A stretch of DNA of 64,000 nucleotides from Mucilaginibacter flavus (GCF_030409315.1 NZ_JAUFPS010000038.1:18545-82544), one strand, 5' to 3'; shown: positions 8,890 through 17,861, counted from the first letter of the stretch. Notes: generated by a model not told the origin, from the letters alone. Translations and numbers: made by a program.

Positions 8890-10140
8890 TTATTCCAACA
8901 GCAATGCATCCTCATCATCGGTAAGACTAAGCTGAATGCTATCGGCACCGGCAATACCTTCAATACTGCCTTTAATATGGGCCGCGTTTAACAATACCTT
9001 ATCCAGTTGTTTCTCGCGCGATTTCCACATTTTCTCCATCGCGTCGCGCTCTTTTTGAATGGACAGACGCATGCTCATATACCCTTCCCTGATAGCTTTC
9101 CATTGTTCAGAAAATTCGCTGCTGGTTAGGTAATCATATAGCAGATGCATTTTATCCCCCTTATTATCCTGGGCTTTTACCAGGTTTGAAAGTTTGATGA
9201 CGCCATCGCGTAAGATATAGGATACCGCTTTTACCTCATCAAAACTGCAAATCCATACGCCATCTTTTTCGCCAAAACAATCCATGCCTTTGGGGTAGCA
9301 TTGGGTTACTATAACCGCAACATCAACACCAACACTGCGCATATCTTTTTTAAGCTTATCAATCCAATCGGCACCAAAGGCGGCGGTACGTTTACTTTCG
9401 TAAATAATACGCCCACACTCCTGCCCAAACTGGTTACGCACGGTTTGAATACAATCGGCACCACGCACGCCTTTACCCACCTCGCTTATTAAATCAAACG
9501 GGAAATAGTTACGCAAAAGTTCTTCCAATATCAATTCCTGCGCTTCGCCTTGCAACTGCATGCTGCCTTGCTCGGCTTTGCGTTTCATTTCTTCGGCCAG
9601 CTTTTTCTGGTCGTCAAGCTGCTTTTCAAGTTCCTTTACTTTAAGCTGATACTCGGTATCTTTTATGCTGTGGCGTTCGGCCTCCTGTTTACGAATCTGT
9701 TCACCCAACTCATTCCGCTGCTCCTGCAATTTGCGTTGCAAAGCCAGCTCCATTTCCTCTTCCTTTTGTTGCAGCTGTTTCTCACGCTGTAAATATTCTA
9801 ATTCCTTCAGGCGCGATAGTTTTAGCTTCTCTTCGGTTTCAGTCGCCGAATTTTTGAGCATCAGCACCTGGTTTTCAAAATCCTGGGCGATGGTGCGGCG
9901 CAGGTTTTCTTCAAGGCTGAGCTGTAGTTGCTTTTTTTCGTCGTTAAGGCGTTGTTCAAAAGCAGTTTTTTGCTGCTTTTCTTTGGTTAAATACTCCTCG
10001 TCTTTTTTCCGGTATTCATCTTCTTTTTGGCGGGTGTAGTCCTGCATTTTAACCCGGAGTTCTTTTTTATACTCCTCGGCCATCACTTCCTCTATCGGAA
10101 AACCAAAACCACAACTCGGACATTTAACTTCTGTAGCCAT
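8890..10140 (-). CDS. DUF2130 domain protein (nuclease-fold C-terminus)
   Basis: A 416-residue protein of the DUF2130 family. It begins MATEVKCPSCGFGF, a short zinc-ribbon-like CPSC motif, then a charged coiled coil fills about residues 20-200, and the C-terminal domain (about 205-400) carries VRGADCIQTV and IIYESKRTAAFG, the acid and E-x-K spacing seen in restriction-endonuclease-like folds. Family members are of unknown function but the fold suggests DNA binding or cleavage. An upstream ATG at 10161 adds seven residues that do not resemble the family; 10140 is preferred. Confidence 0.85.
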   Translation of the reverse strand: MATEVKCPSCGFGFPIEEVMAEEYKKELRVKMQDYTRQKEDEYRKKDEEYLTKEKQQKTAFEQRLNDEKKQLQLSLEENLRRTIAQDFENQVLMLKNSATETEEKLKLSRLKELEYLQREKQLQQKEEEMELALQRKLQEQRNELGEQIRKQEAERHSIKDTEYQLKVKELEKQLDDQKKLAEEMKRKAEQGSMQLQGEAQELILEELLRNYFPFDLISEVGKGVRGADCIQTVRNQFGQECGRIIYESKRTAAFGADWIDKLKKDMRSVGVDVAVIVTQCYPKGMDCFGEKDGVWICSFDEVKAVSYILRDGVIKLSNLVKAQDNKGDKMHLLYDYLTSSEFSEQWKAIREGYMSMRLSIQKERDAMEKMWKSREKQLDKVLLNAAHIKGSIEGIAGADSIQLSLTDDEDALLLE

Positions 10141-10252
10141 AATTTGTAATACGAAACACATTTTCGCACATCAAATATAAGGATTATACAATGCCTGCGT
10201 TAATGGAATGATAGCTATTGCAGTTGTCAATTATTAATCTTACATTACAACA

Positions 10253-10645
10253 ATGCAAATTTTACAAATTGGTAAGGTTTTCTGGAGCTTCGATTATGAA
10301 ATTGCCGCTCTTACTTTGGCAGACGAAGCCGGTGCCCTGTTTTCGCTTACGCCTCCCCCGCACCACCGTGAGGGTGAAATTATATTGACTAACAATAGCC
10401 TGGTTATTGATGGCTATAACTACCTTAACATCCCGCTTAACAAGTTAGAACAGGTGTATTTAGGTTTTGATGAAATATACAAAAGATCACTGGTACGCAA
10501 CAACGGGATGTTTTGGCAACCGCTAAGATTACGTTATAAAGAAGGTGACGATACCAACGTGGTTTATCTGATAATTGACCACCGCTTCTTCGGCACAAAA
10601 AACCAGCTTTGGTTTGATACTTTGAAACAAATGCTGGCCGATTAA
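10253..10645 (+). CDS. hypothetical protein
   Basis: A 130-residue soluble protein with no recognised domain. It is strand-rich with a hydrophobic core and ends in a helix (TKNQLWFDTLKQMLAD), a general layout compatible with a PH-like or beta-sandwich fold. No signal peptide is seen. It runs divergently from the DUF2130 gene across 110 bases, so the two may share a control region. Confidence 0.65.
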   Translation: MQILQIGKVFWSFDYEIAALTLADEAGALFSLTPPPHHREGEIILTNNSLVIDGYNYLNIPLNKLEQVYLGFDEIYKRSLVRNNGMFWQPLRLRYKEGDDTNVVYLIIDHRFFGTKNQLWFDTLKQMLAD

Positions 10646-10840
10646 ACCAGTTTATTAATTTACCTGTAAAACTGGCTTAAAACACGTATAGCAATATATC
10701 AACTACATGGTATTTTTTATTCAAGGTAAATCAAACACCTTTGAATTAGTAAGCCATCACTGCAATTATTTGATTCACAGCCAAACCGTCTATCGTTTGT
10801 TCAACAGTAGCGGCTTACACGATAACTAAATTTTACGTGT

Positions 10841-11062
10841 ATGGAAAAACTTGGACTTTTAAGACTATTTCTCTGTCTGCCCCTCATTGCGCTCATTATC
10901 CCAAACATTACAGAAGCTCTAATAAACCCTAATTACGAAGTGCCGTTAATATATGTTATTGCGGGTGCCGCCCTGGTTGCGGTTATAGGCATTTGCACTG
11001 TAGTTATTTATTATTTGCAAAAGCAGGTACTTAAAGTACAATACCAGCGCCATAAAAATTAA
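10841..11062 (+). CDS. small two-helix membrane protein (family member A)
   Basis: A 73-residue membrane protein. It begins MEKLGLLRLFLCLPLIALII and has a second helix ending in GICTVVIYYLQKQ. Two further genes in the window (27677-27904 and 30329-30559) encode clear relatives: all share ME-(K/E)-L, an R-x-F-x4-P-L helix, a P-x-I/V-P-(L/F) loop and an ICT motif. The conserved ICT in the second helix is the best mark of the family. Function unknown. Confidence 0.75.
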   Translation: MEKLGLLRLFLCLPLIALIIPNITEALINPNYEVPLIYVIAGAALVAVIGICTVVIYYLQKQVLKVQYQRHKN

Positions 11063-11069
11063 CAATTAA

Positions 11070-11112
11070 AAACAAAGCGGCGCCCCTTTTTTATGGGAGC
11101 GCCGCTTTGTTT
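11070..11112. terminator. bidirectional terminator
   Basis: A long GC-rich stem: AAACAAAGCGGCGCCCC pairs with GGGAGCGCCGCTTTGTTT (one bulge) across a short T-rich loop. It lies between the convergent membrane-protein gene and the YceI gene and can serve both. Confidence 0.85.
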
Positions 11113-11133
11113 ATTAATATACTTTATTGAAAA

Positions 11134-11709
11134 TTATTTTGCTTTAGCAAATTCGCCATTAGCTTTGATAGTTACTTCGTCGCTTAAAGTGCCAGAACCA
11201 AATTTAGTACCGAAGTTAAAATCAGAACGTTTGATAGTACCTGTTAATTGGAAACCAGCATCATCAGCTTTAGTCATTTGGTTAACAATAGTACCACGGT
11301 ACCATAAATCAAAAGTAACGGGTTTAGTAACACCAGCTAAAGTAAGGTTACCGGTAACAGCATAATGTTTATCAGAAGTTTTTTTGATACCAGTGCTGGT
11401 AAAAGTAAGGGTTGGATATTTTGCTACGTTGAAAAAATCTTCGCTTGAAAGGTGTTTGTCGCGGTAGTCGTTATCTGTACTTACAGAAGCAGTTTGTACG
11501 GTAAAAGAAACTTTAGCATCGCTAAAATCTGGTTTAGCGGCAACGATAGTCGCATCAACACTTTTAAAAGTACCATCAACGTCATTAATCAACAAGTGGG
11601 TAACAGTAAATTTAACGTTTGAGTGGTTTTTATCAGCATTCCAGGTAGTTTGTGCCGATGCTGCAGTATATAAAAATGCTGAAGCCAACAGGATTAAAAT
11701 CTTTTTCAT
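11134..11709 (-). CDS. YceI family periplasmic protein
   Basis: A 191-residue exported protein. The signal peptide is MKKILILLASAFLYTAASAQ. The mature part is the YceI lipocalin-like beta barrel: TWNADKNHSNVKFTVTHL at the start, AVTGNLTLAGVTKPVTFDL and FQLTGTIKRSDFNFG near the end are the family signatures. YceI proteins bind amphiphilic molecules such as isoprenoid quinones, and are often induced by stress or acid. An upstream ATG adds 13 residues; the ATG at 11709 gives the natural signal peptide. The terminator at 11070-11112 ends the gene. Confidence 0.92.
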   Translation of the reverse strand: MKKILILLASAFLYTAASAQTTWNADKNHSNVKFTVTHLLINDVDGTFKSVDATIVAAKPDFSDAKVSFTVQTASVSTDNDYRDKHLSSEDFFNVAKYPTLTFTSTGIKKTSDKHYAVTGNLTLAGVTKPVTFDLWYRGTIVNQMTKADDAGFQLTGTIKRSDFNFGTKFGSGTLSDEVTIKANGEFAKAK

Positions 11710-11858
11710 TTTGTTTAATTTTTTGAGATTGTTTTTTTCTATGCCCAAAAGTAGGCAAAGAATTGATACTTCCTAAAATTAAATGTTTAAACATCTTATT
11801 TATTAAAATCCGATGACAAATCTCGACTTGTTTAGTGGGCAATAAACTACTTTTAAGT

Positions 11859-12482
11859 TTAAAATCCCATTAAAGGCGCGTTTGGAAATAGATAAGGGTT
11901 ATATTTTTCCAAAGGTTTGGGCAGAAAATAACCCTTTATGCAATCAGGATTACAAACACATATCTGGATGTGTAAACGAGATGTTATTTTAGATCCGGGA
12001 AAAGCTTCTTTACCTTCGGGAAAGGCACATCTTATAGTATCGTAAGGAGGTCGTTTACTTTTTTTATTTGACTCGTGAATATACCTGAATATTGCACAAT
12101 CAAGCGCTCTATTGTATTCTTTATTAGTTGGCATTGGTAGACCCGATGCATCATAAAGTTCCTTCAATCCACTATAAGCTTCATTTAATATTTCTAAAGA
12201 CTCCGCTTCAACAAGATTAAGACAATTACCAAGTTCAATAATAGCGCCAATTACGAATGGCGTTTTTATCGCTTCCTTGTTTTTTTGAGTTCCGCTTGCA
12301 TTTTCGACTGCGTACTTCAACGCCCTTGCCGGATCACTCTCCCAAAAATAACTTCCAGGCCCAAGCCAATCCCATGTATTATCGCTTGGCCGCAGCTCAT
12401 CGCGTCCTGTTAATAAATTTTTCCCAACTATTTCATCGCAGCTATGAAAGCCAATAAAATTGGAAGACTGATAATCGGACAT
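11859..12482 (-). CDS. ADP-ribosyltransferase-like toxin candidate
   Basis: A 207-residue protein. Residues 10-55 (FIGFHSCDEIVGKNLL, then WDWLGPGSYFWES, then ARALKYA) match a family with an H...Y arrangement like the catalytic cleft of ADP-ribosyltransferases: a histidine in FHS, and a tyrosine in GSYFWE followed by an A-x-x-A helix. The third, acidic position is not evident. A 57-residue gene ends 8 bases upstream, so the pair has the size and order of an antitoxin-toxin module. A link to a known toxin family is inferred; no direct evidence of activity is visible. Confidence 0.6.
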   Translation of the reverse strand: MSDYQSSNFIGFHSCDEIVGKNLLTGRDELRPSDNTWDWLGPGSYFWESDPARALKYAVENASGTQKNKEAIKTPFVIGAIIELGNCLNLVEAESLEILNEAYSGLKELYDASGLPMPTNKEYNRALDCAIFRYIHESNKKSKRPPYDTIRCAFPEGKEAFPGSKITSRLHIQICVCNPDCIKGYFLPKPLEKYNPYLFPNAPLMGF

Positions 12483-12490
12483 TAATAAAA

Positions 12491-12664
12491 TTACTTGGAC
12501 TTGGTGGTTGAAGATGATTTAGAAATTACACGGGTCTTTTCGGAGCTTTCGTTGATAATGCCTGCACTTTTTAAAAAAGCCATTGCAGTTTCCTTCGACA
12601 CACTCGCTTCAGAAGTAGCAGCTTTTATCGCTGCAATTTGCTCTTCAATATTTTTAGTAGTCAT
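12491..12664 (-). CDS. small protein upstream of toxin candidate (antitoxin-like)
   Basis: A 57-residue protein: MTTKNIEEQIAAIKAATSE, then an ETAMAFLKSAGIINES motif of the type common in small Gram-negative antitoxin-like proteins, and a serine/threonine-lysine tail. It lies 8 bases ahead of the toxin candidate on the same strand. A longer frame with an upstream start (12724) is less likely since that region lacks other support. No DNA-binding fold can be assigned from the sequence. Confidence 0.55.
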   Translation of the reverse strand: MTTKNIEEQIAAIKAATSEASVSKETAMAFLKSAGIINESSEKTRVISKSSSTTKSK

Positions 12665-12705
12665 ATCAGAATAATTTAAACAAATATAATGTATTTTCCT
12701 TTTAG

Positions 12706-13809
12706 CTACCCTACCGTTTCCCATTTCCCTGAGTCCAAACTACGATAAATAGCATCAACTACCCTCATATCTTTCAGTCCCTCTTCGCCGGGTACACGGC
12801 TTTGAACATTGCGCGCAACACAGGCAGCAAAATCATCCATTTGGGCTGCTTGTTGTATTATTTGCGGATAGGTCATGGGTTTACCGTTAATGAGGCCATC
12901 AATACCGCCATATCCATAAGCTGGCTCTAACTGGAAGCTGCCTTTTTCGGCCTGTACTTTTAAATAACCCCAATCGTGGTTATAGCTCGATTTGCCGTTC
13001 ACTTTTTGTCCGCCCGGAAACTTAAGTTCCCAGTAAACGGTTTCATCAACCTCTTTAAAAAAATCGGGGCGGGTTTTCTCCTGGCTGGCTTTTACCGCAA
13101 TAGGCTCCTGTCCTAATGTATAGCGGGAACCTTGTATAGAGTAAATACCCATATCCATCAGGCCTCCGCCGCCGGCCATGGCCTTTTTCAGTCGCCATGC
13201 ATTAGGATCGCCGTTGTAGGTAAAACCGTTACCGGTATCAATAGTGGTTACCTTACCAAACACTTGTTTTTGGCCAAGGCGCATCAACTCCATAGTATGT
13301 GGTTCAAAATGCAAACGATAGCCTATAGATAATAAGCGATTGGCTTTTTTGCAGGCTGCTATCATTTCTTCACAGTCTTTGGCGTTAAGCGCCATCGGCT
13401 TTTCACAAATAACATGTTTACCTGCTTTTGCGGCTCGTATGGTATACTCCTTGTGCATAAATACCGGCAGTACTACGTATACTATGTCTATATCGGGATT
13501 TTTTGCTATCTCATCAAAGTTTTGATAGTTATAGATATTCTTTTCGGGGATGTTATACTTTTTCGCCCAATCAACAGCCTTTGAAGGTGTACCCGTAACA
13601 ATGCCAGCCAGGTAACAGTTGTTGGTATGTTGGAGTGCCGGTGCCAGCTGGCCGCTGCTATAATACCCCAAACCAACCAGCGCTATGCCCAGTTTTTTGC
13701 CTGGTTTAGCCATAGCCAATTTTGCAAATACCGGCGATAAAGCCAGGGCGCTTAAACCTAAAGAGGTATTGCGGATAAAATTCCGGCGGGATGTATTTTG
13801 GTTTGTCAT
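12706..13809 (-). CDS. Gfo/Idh/MocA family oxidoreductase, Tat-exported
   Basis: A 367-residue NAD(P)-dependent sugar oxidoreductase. The N-terminus carries a twin-arginine motif (SRRNFIRN) followed by a hydrophobic stretch, so it is probably exported folded with its cofactor. The Rossmann motif GIALVGLGYYSSGQL begins about residue 40, the family motif CEKPMA about 140, and a substrate-domain histidine region (GYRLHFEPH) about 168. The closest family type is glucose-fructose oxidoreductase. The start at 13809 is chosen because it gives the Tat signal; the longer frame to 13866 does not. Confidence 0.88.
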   Translation of the reverse strand: MTNQNTSRRNFIRNTSLGLSALALSPVFAKLAMAKPGKKLGIALVGLGYYSSGQLAPALQHTNNCYLAGIVTGTPSKAVDWAKKYNIPEKNIYNYQNFDEIAKNPDIDIVYVVLPVFMHKEYTIRAAKAGKHVICEKPMALNAKDCEEMIAACKKANRLLSIGYRLHFEPHTMELMRLGQKQVFGKVTTIDTGNGFTYNGDPNAWRLKKAMAGGGGLMDMGIYSIQGSRYTLGQEPIAVKASQEKTRPDFFKEVDETVYWELKFPGGQKVNGKSSYNHDWGYLKVQAEKGSFQLEPAYGYGGIDGLINGKPMTYPQIIQQAAQMDDFAACVARNVQSRVPGEEGLKDMRVVDAIYRSLDSGKWETVG

Positions 13810-13896
13810 TGGCTTGATTGATTTGACTACCTTATAAAGGTACAAGCTAACTGCCAAAATCTTCAATGATTTTTTATCAAACCATGATCAAAAATT

Positions 13897-13924
13897 ACAA
13901 ACCGGCGAATGACTTTGCCGGTTT
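13897..13924 (-). terminator. terminator after OM protein gene
   Basis: AAACCGGC and GCCGGTTT form a stem with a 10-base loop, just past the stop codon of the beta-barrel gene on the minus strand (13943-14608). Confidence 0.65.
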
Positions 13925-13942
13925 ATAATACAATGCTGATAG

Positions 13943-14608
13943 TTATTTGGTACCGAATACGTAAAACACCGATAAACCAAGGTTATTACTAATGAAATTG
14001 AAATTAACGTTATCTGAAGTGCCGTGCCCGTTGGCACCATTATTTGTTTTATTATGATTGTAGCTAACATCGGCCAATGTAACAGCGACGCCAAGGCATT
14101 TTGATGGATAATAAACCAATCCCAAATTTACACCTGTAACATAACTATCACTTTTACTAATATTATCATTTATAGAAGCGCTAATAGGGTAAGTATCTTT
14201 ACTATCGTATCGTGCATAAGTGAGATAAGGCCCGGTGCGAATACCGAATTTGTCATTGTACATAAAATATTTCCGCAAAAACACTGATGCGCTGTAATCA
14301 TGCTGACGCCTTTTTTGAGGGTAACTTTGATCACTGTTGTCAAACTTCTGATAATCATACCCAAGAGTAGCACCAGCATCCAGCTTATTGGCAATGAAAT
14401 AACTGTACGTGGGTGCAACGCCGAATAAGGTATGCTTATCCAGCAGGGTTTGGGTAGAATGATCAGATGGATTTATTGATAAGTTATCAGATTTTTGATA
14501 ACTAAAATTAAGGTTAACGCCCAGGGTTTGCGTGCCTTTTTCGGTTTGGGCTTTTGAAATTTGAAAAGCCAATAAAAATGCAGGGATTAGAAACAGGATT
14601 TTTTTCAT
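13943..14608 (-). CDS. outer membrane beta-barrel protein
   Basis: A 221-residue exported protein with a signal peptide (MKKILFLIPAFLLAFQISKAQ). The mature protein is built of amphipathic strands with alternating aromatic and polar residues and ends in FYVFG, the C-terminal strand of a small porin-like barrel (OmpW/OmpA-like group). It probably sits in the outer membrane. No ligand or channel function can be assigned. A terminator follows it. Confidence 0.75.
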   Translation of the reverse strand: MKKILFLIPAFLLAFQISKAQTEKGTQTLGVNLNFSYQKSDNLSINPSDHSTQTLLDKHTLFGVAPTYSYFIANKLDAGATLGYDYQKFDNSDQSYPQKRRQHDYSASVFLRKYFMYNDKFGIRTGPYLTYARYDSKDTYPISASINDNISKSDSYVTGVNLGLVYYPSKCLGVAVTLADVSYNHNKTNNGANGHGTSDNVNFNFISNNLGLSVFYVFGTK

Positions 14609-14776
14609 TTGTGAATAATAGTTTATTGAGCAAGGATAACGAGATATATTATTCGTTATTTCACCAATTTAACTATTATTAAATAAATATTTATTGAGAT
14701 AATATAAGGTTTAACGAGGCGTTAAATCAGGTTTTATTTGGATGAAGGCGCGCTACCGGTCGTCGCCATTCGTAAT

Positions 14777-15604
14777 CTACCTGCCTTCTAAACTGTCCCT
14801 ATATTCTTTTAATGATTTCAATATCGATGTAGCAATTTCAAACTGACCATCTTTCGAATTCAGGTACTCTTCATCGGCAGGGTTATTAATAAACCCGGTT
14901 TCAACCAGTACAGCGGGCATACCACTTTGGGCCAGTACCAATACACCCTGCTCCTTTACACCGTAGGTATGGCGACCATCGGTTTTTTTCAGCTCGTGAT
15001 TAATCATATCGCCAAAATGAATACTTTGCTTGCGGTATTTTTGCTGAAAGGCATTTAGTACAATGGTATTTACCACAGCATCATCGCCATAACCATTGTA
15101 TTTTTCCTTGTAATCCTTTTCAATAAAGATAGAAGCATTTTCACGCAAGGCCTCACGCTGTTCCTGGCTACGGTGAAAACCATATACCAGCACCAAGGTA
15201 CCCTGTTCGGTGGCTCTTTTTTGAGGCGTTGAATTACAATGGATAGATATAAACAGGTTACCATGGTTGCTGTTAGCAATTTCGGTACGTTTGTGCAGCT
15301 CAATAAAAACATCGGTACTACGGGTCATTACTGTTTTAACACCCGGCATTTCGTTGTTGATAAGATCCCTAAGTTTTTTTGCGATGCTAAGCGCAATATC
15401 TTTTTCCTTTGAAGTAGCACCATGGGCGCCAGGATCTTTACCACCATGCCCGGCATCAATAATTACTGTTTTAAATTTAAAATGGTTGGTAACCGGTTTT
15501 GAGCCATCGGCTTGTTGTGCAAACAAATTATTTACAGCAAACAGATTAACAATAAAACAAACCAGGGCAGTTGTATAAGTATTTTTTAGGCGGATGGCAG
15601 GCAT
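14777..15604 (-). CDS. N-acetylmuramoyl-L-alanine amidase
   Basis: A 275-residue periplasmic cell wall hydrolase of the Amidase_3 family. The zinc ligands are visible: IIDAGHGGKDPG (H), EKDIALSIAKKL (E), LFISIHCNS (H), plus the catalytic glutamate in VLVETGFINNP. These enzymes cut peptide stems from glycan strands during division and remodelling. The ATG at 15604 gives MPAIRLKN... and a hydrophobic signal; the upstream ATG at 15631 adds nine residues. The enzyme has no recognisable accessory domain such as AMIN or LysM. Confidence 0.92.
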   Translation of the reverse strand: MPAIRLKNTYTTALVCFIVNLFAVNNLFAQQADGSKPVTNHFKFKTVIIDAGHGGKDPGAHGATSKEKDIALSIAKKLRDLINNEMPGVKTVMTRSTDVFIELHKRTEIANSNHGNLFISIHCNSTPQKRATEQGTLVLVYGFHRSQEQREALRENASIFIEKDYKEKYNGYGDDAVVNTIVLNAFQQKYRKQSIHFGDMINHELKKTDGRHTYGVKEQGVLVLAQSGMPAVLVETGFINNPADEEYLNSKDGQFEIATSILKSLKEYRDSLEGR

Positions 15605-15837
15605 GAAAAACAAGTATATATTGGCAAACAAACAATTTATCCATAAAGGATATAATTACCATATTGTTTGGTGCAATAGTTTAAATTTATATTTAATTAA
15701 GTTTCGCAAAGGTAGTATTAGTTAACAAGTTAGCCTTATTACTTTCACATTTTCTGTTTCCCATATAAAAATCCGAGAAAATGCTGCTCTTTAATTTTTA
15801 TATTTAAAGCTTAAACGTAACCCGTTAATTATAAGTT

Positions 15838-16668
15838 ATGATGCCGTTAAAAACTCTTTTTGTAACCGCCGCGCTATTTATAGCATTTGTTCAAATGGGC
15901 TGTAGCCAGGAAAAAGCAATAACATACGGCAATAACGCGGCGGCTGGTAAATACTATGATGTACGCGGCATTAAGCTATATACCGAAACCTATGGCAGCG
16001 GCAAACCCCTGCTTTTTATTCATGGAAACGGCGGTAGTATGGGTTCCTTTGCCAATAATATTCCCTACTTCGCTAAAAAATATAAGGTGATAGCGGTGGA
16101 TAGCCGTGCGCATGGCAAATCTGTAGATATGGCCGACTCCCTAAGCTTTGAGCAAATGGCCGATGATTTTGCCGGTTTGCTTGATGTAATGCACATTGAT
16201 TCGGCCTATGTAATTGGCTGGAGCGATGGAGGTATCAATGCCTTAGAACTGGCTATGCGCCATCCAAAAAAAGTAATTAAACTGGCGTCAACCGGTGCAA
16301 ACCTTTGGCCCGACTCGACAGGCCTCATCCCCCAGTATTGGAAAGAAGAACAAAAGCAATTTGAGAAAAATAAAAACATTGTATTACGATCTGCCAAAGA
16401 CAAAAACGACTGGAAAATTTTTCTATTAGATTGGCTTCAGCCTAACATCAAACTTGCTGAACTGAAAAAGATCCAATGTCCTTCACTCATCATCGGCGGC
16501 GATCATGACCTGATTCCCGTGCCTCATACCGTGCAAATTTACCAGGGAATCTCCAAAGCTTATTTATGGATAGTACCAAACTCCGGCCATGGTACCCTTG
16601 TAGAGCATAAGGACGAGTTCAATAAAATAGTGGACGACTTTTTTCAGCAACCGTTCAATAAGCGGTAA
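15838..16668 (+). CDS. alpha/beta hydrolase, lipoprotein
   Basis: A 276-residue serine hydrolase with a lipobox (VQMGC) after a hydrophobic segment. The oxyanion motif is IHGNGGS; the nucleophile serine is in GWSDGG (about residue 127), the acid is in GGDHDLIP (about 220), and the histidine in NSGHGT (about 249). It is anchored to a membrane. The substrate is unknown. A second lipid-anchored hydrolase (34801-35679) has a similar plan. Confidence 0.88.
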   Translation: MMPLKTLFVTAALFIAFVQMGCSQEKAITYGNNAAAGKYYDVRGIKLYTETYGSGKPLLFIHGNGGSMGSFANNIPYFAKKYKVIAVDSRAHGKSVDMADSLSFEQMADDFAGLLDVMHIDSAYVIGWSDGGINALELAMRHPKKVIKLASTGANLWPDSTGLIPQYWKEEQKQFEKNKNIVLRSAKDKNDWKIFLLDWLQPNIKLAELKKIQCPSLIIGGDHDLIPVPHTVQIYQGISKAYLWIVPNSGHGTLVEHKDEFNKIVDDFFQQPFNKR

Positions 16669-16714
16669 TTCTTCCGACATTTCATCATACTACAGCCTGA
16701 TTTTTTATTTTATT

Positions 16715-16770
16715 TTTAAGGTTATAGTCTTAAATAAATTTGTTTATTTAAGACTATAACCTTAAATTTG
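16715..16770 (+). promoter_or_regulatory. perfect 24-bp inverted-repeat operator over a promoter
   Basis: The arms at 16715-16738 and 16743-16766 are perfect complements around TTTG (16739-16742). TTTG also fits the Bacteroidota -33 box. TAAATTTG at 16763-16770 fits the -7 box (TAnnTTTG), 20 bases downstream, so the right arm covers the spacer and overlaps the -7 element. The site is 24 bases upstream of the mobile mystery protein A start. A repressor bound here would block the promoter completely, so autoregulation is likely. Confidence 0.8.
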
Positions 16771-16794
16771 ACTATTGAATAAGGAGATAAGTGT

Positions 16795-17259
16795 ATGAAA
16801 AACAGGAAACAGCAATTGGTAATTGAGCAAATGGATAAAAAACTTGCCGTTTTTCACCCGGTTGAAAATGTTATTGTACCAACAAAAGGCTGGTTGAATG
16901 CCGTACGTGTATCACTTAAAATGACTTTACAACAACTGGGAAATCGCCTAAACATTACTCCTCAAAGCGCGAACGACCTGGAAATGAGGGAAGCCATGGG
17001 TACCATTACGCTAAACCGATTACGCGAGGCGGCAAACGCTTTAGATATGAAACTGGTGTACGGCATAATCCCCAAGGATGGCTCGATAGAACTCATGATT
17101 GAGAAACGGGCAAAAGAGCTTGCAAAAAAAATTGTGTTGCGAACATCCAACTCCATGAAACTGGAAAATCAGGAAAACTCGGCCGAAAGGATAGAGAAAG
17201 CAATCATGGAAAAAACTGAAGAAATTAAAGAAGAACTGCCAAAATATTTATGGGAGTAA
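16795..17259 (+). CDS. mobile mystery protein A (HTH regulator)
   Basis: A 154-residue protein of the TIGR02612 type (mobile mystery protein A). It has a helix-turn-helix (MTLQQLGNRLNITPQSANDLEMREAMG, about residues 43-68) that reads like an XRE-type DNA-binding fold, followed by a helical region and an acidic C-terminus. The family partner is mobile mystery protein B, a Fic-domain protein; here the B gene overlaps the end of A by 10 bases but is truncated. The perfect inverted repeat just upstream (16715-16766) is its probable operator. Confidence 0.85.
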   Translation: MKNRKQQLVIEQMDKKLAVFHPVENVIVPTKGWLNAVRVSLKMTLQQLGNRLNITPQSANDLEMREAMGTITLNRLREAANALDMKLVYGIIPKDGSIELMIEKRAKELAKKIVLRTSNSMKLENQENSAERIEKAIMEKTEEIKEELPKYLWE

Positions 17260-17429
17260 ACTTCGACTATCAGGATGGGCAAACCCCTTTAGATGAAGAA
17301 GAAAAAGAGGGTTTGCTTATTACTACCATTACAACCCGCGCCGAATTAGATGAGTTTGAACAACTCAATATTCAAAAAGCCATAGAATGGAGTTTGACCA
17401 GAAAATTTAAACCGGCCCGGATATATTAG
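17250..17429 (+). pseudogene. truncated mobile mystery protein B (Fic family remnant)
   Basis: An ATG at 17250 overlaps the last codons of the A gene. The reading frame gives 59 residues: DYQDGQTPLDEEEKEGL near the start, then TTRAELDEFEQLNIQKAIEW and KFKPARIY, then a TAG stop. This matches the N-terminal segment of mobile mystery protein B; the remaining 130 or more residues, including the Fic motif HPFxxGNGR, are absent. The next 430 bases contain no trace of it. The Fic toxin is therefore lost while its regulator remains. Confidence 0.75.
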
Positions 17430-17861
17430 TGTATAGGAAAAACTCGATTAATAAAACAACTATTTACATTTCTTTATTAAGTTATCTCATTAAACATTTC
17501 AGTGTTATTTTGTTCGATTTATCAACAAACTTTCACACGACTTATTGATAAATGCAAGTCTAATATTGTATATTTGTATTTAGACTTTAAAAGTGGTAAA
17601 TTCATTATTGAATCATTGTCAATACACAATTCCAATCTGCGGAGCCGTGTAAATTCAAAATATTTATCGCTTCGATAACTGACTTAATCAAAATTGAACG
17701 TGCAGCGTATCTCACTGTTTAGTCCCTTGATAATAGTTGATTACAAAAAATATTTATTAAACTAAGTTTGCATATTGATGTATAAGGTCGATATAATTTA
17801 ACTTGTTAATAAATAACATTTTACACCGTGTAAACGTAAATATACCGTAAGGTACACCAAA
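17430..17861. other. AT-rich gene-free region
   Basis: No gene seen. The region is AT-rich compared with both flanks. A box TATATTTG (about 17570) fits the -7 consensus, but no clear TTTG lies at the right distance, and the downstream gene is about 290 bases further on. It probably represents the deleted part of the mobile element. Confidence 0.5.

Noticed and set aside
8806..8991. A 61-codon frame on the plus strand after the PAS gene
   Set aside because: It reads the repeat element and then the antisense of the DUF2130 gene.
9550..10039. Long plus-strand frames opposite the DUF2130 gene
   Set aside because: They are leucine- or serine-rich shadows of the coiled coil.
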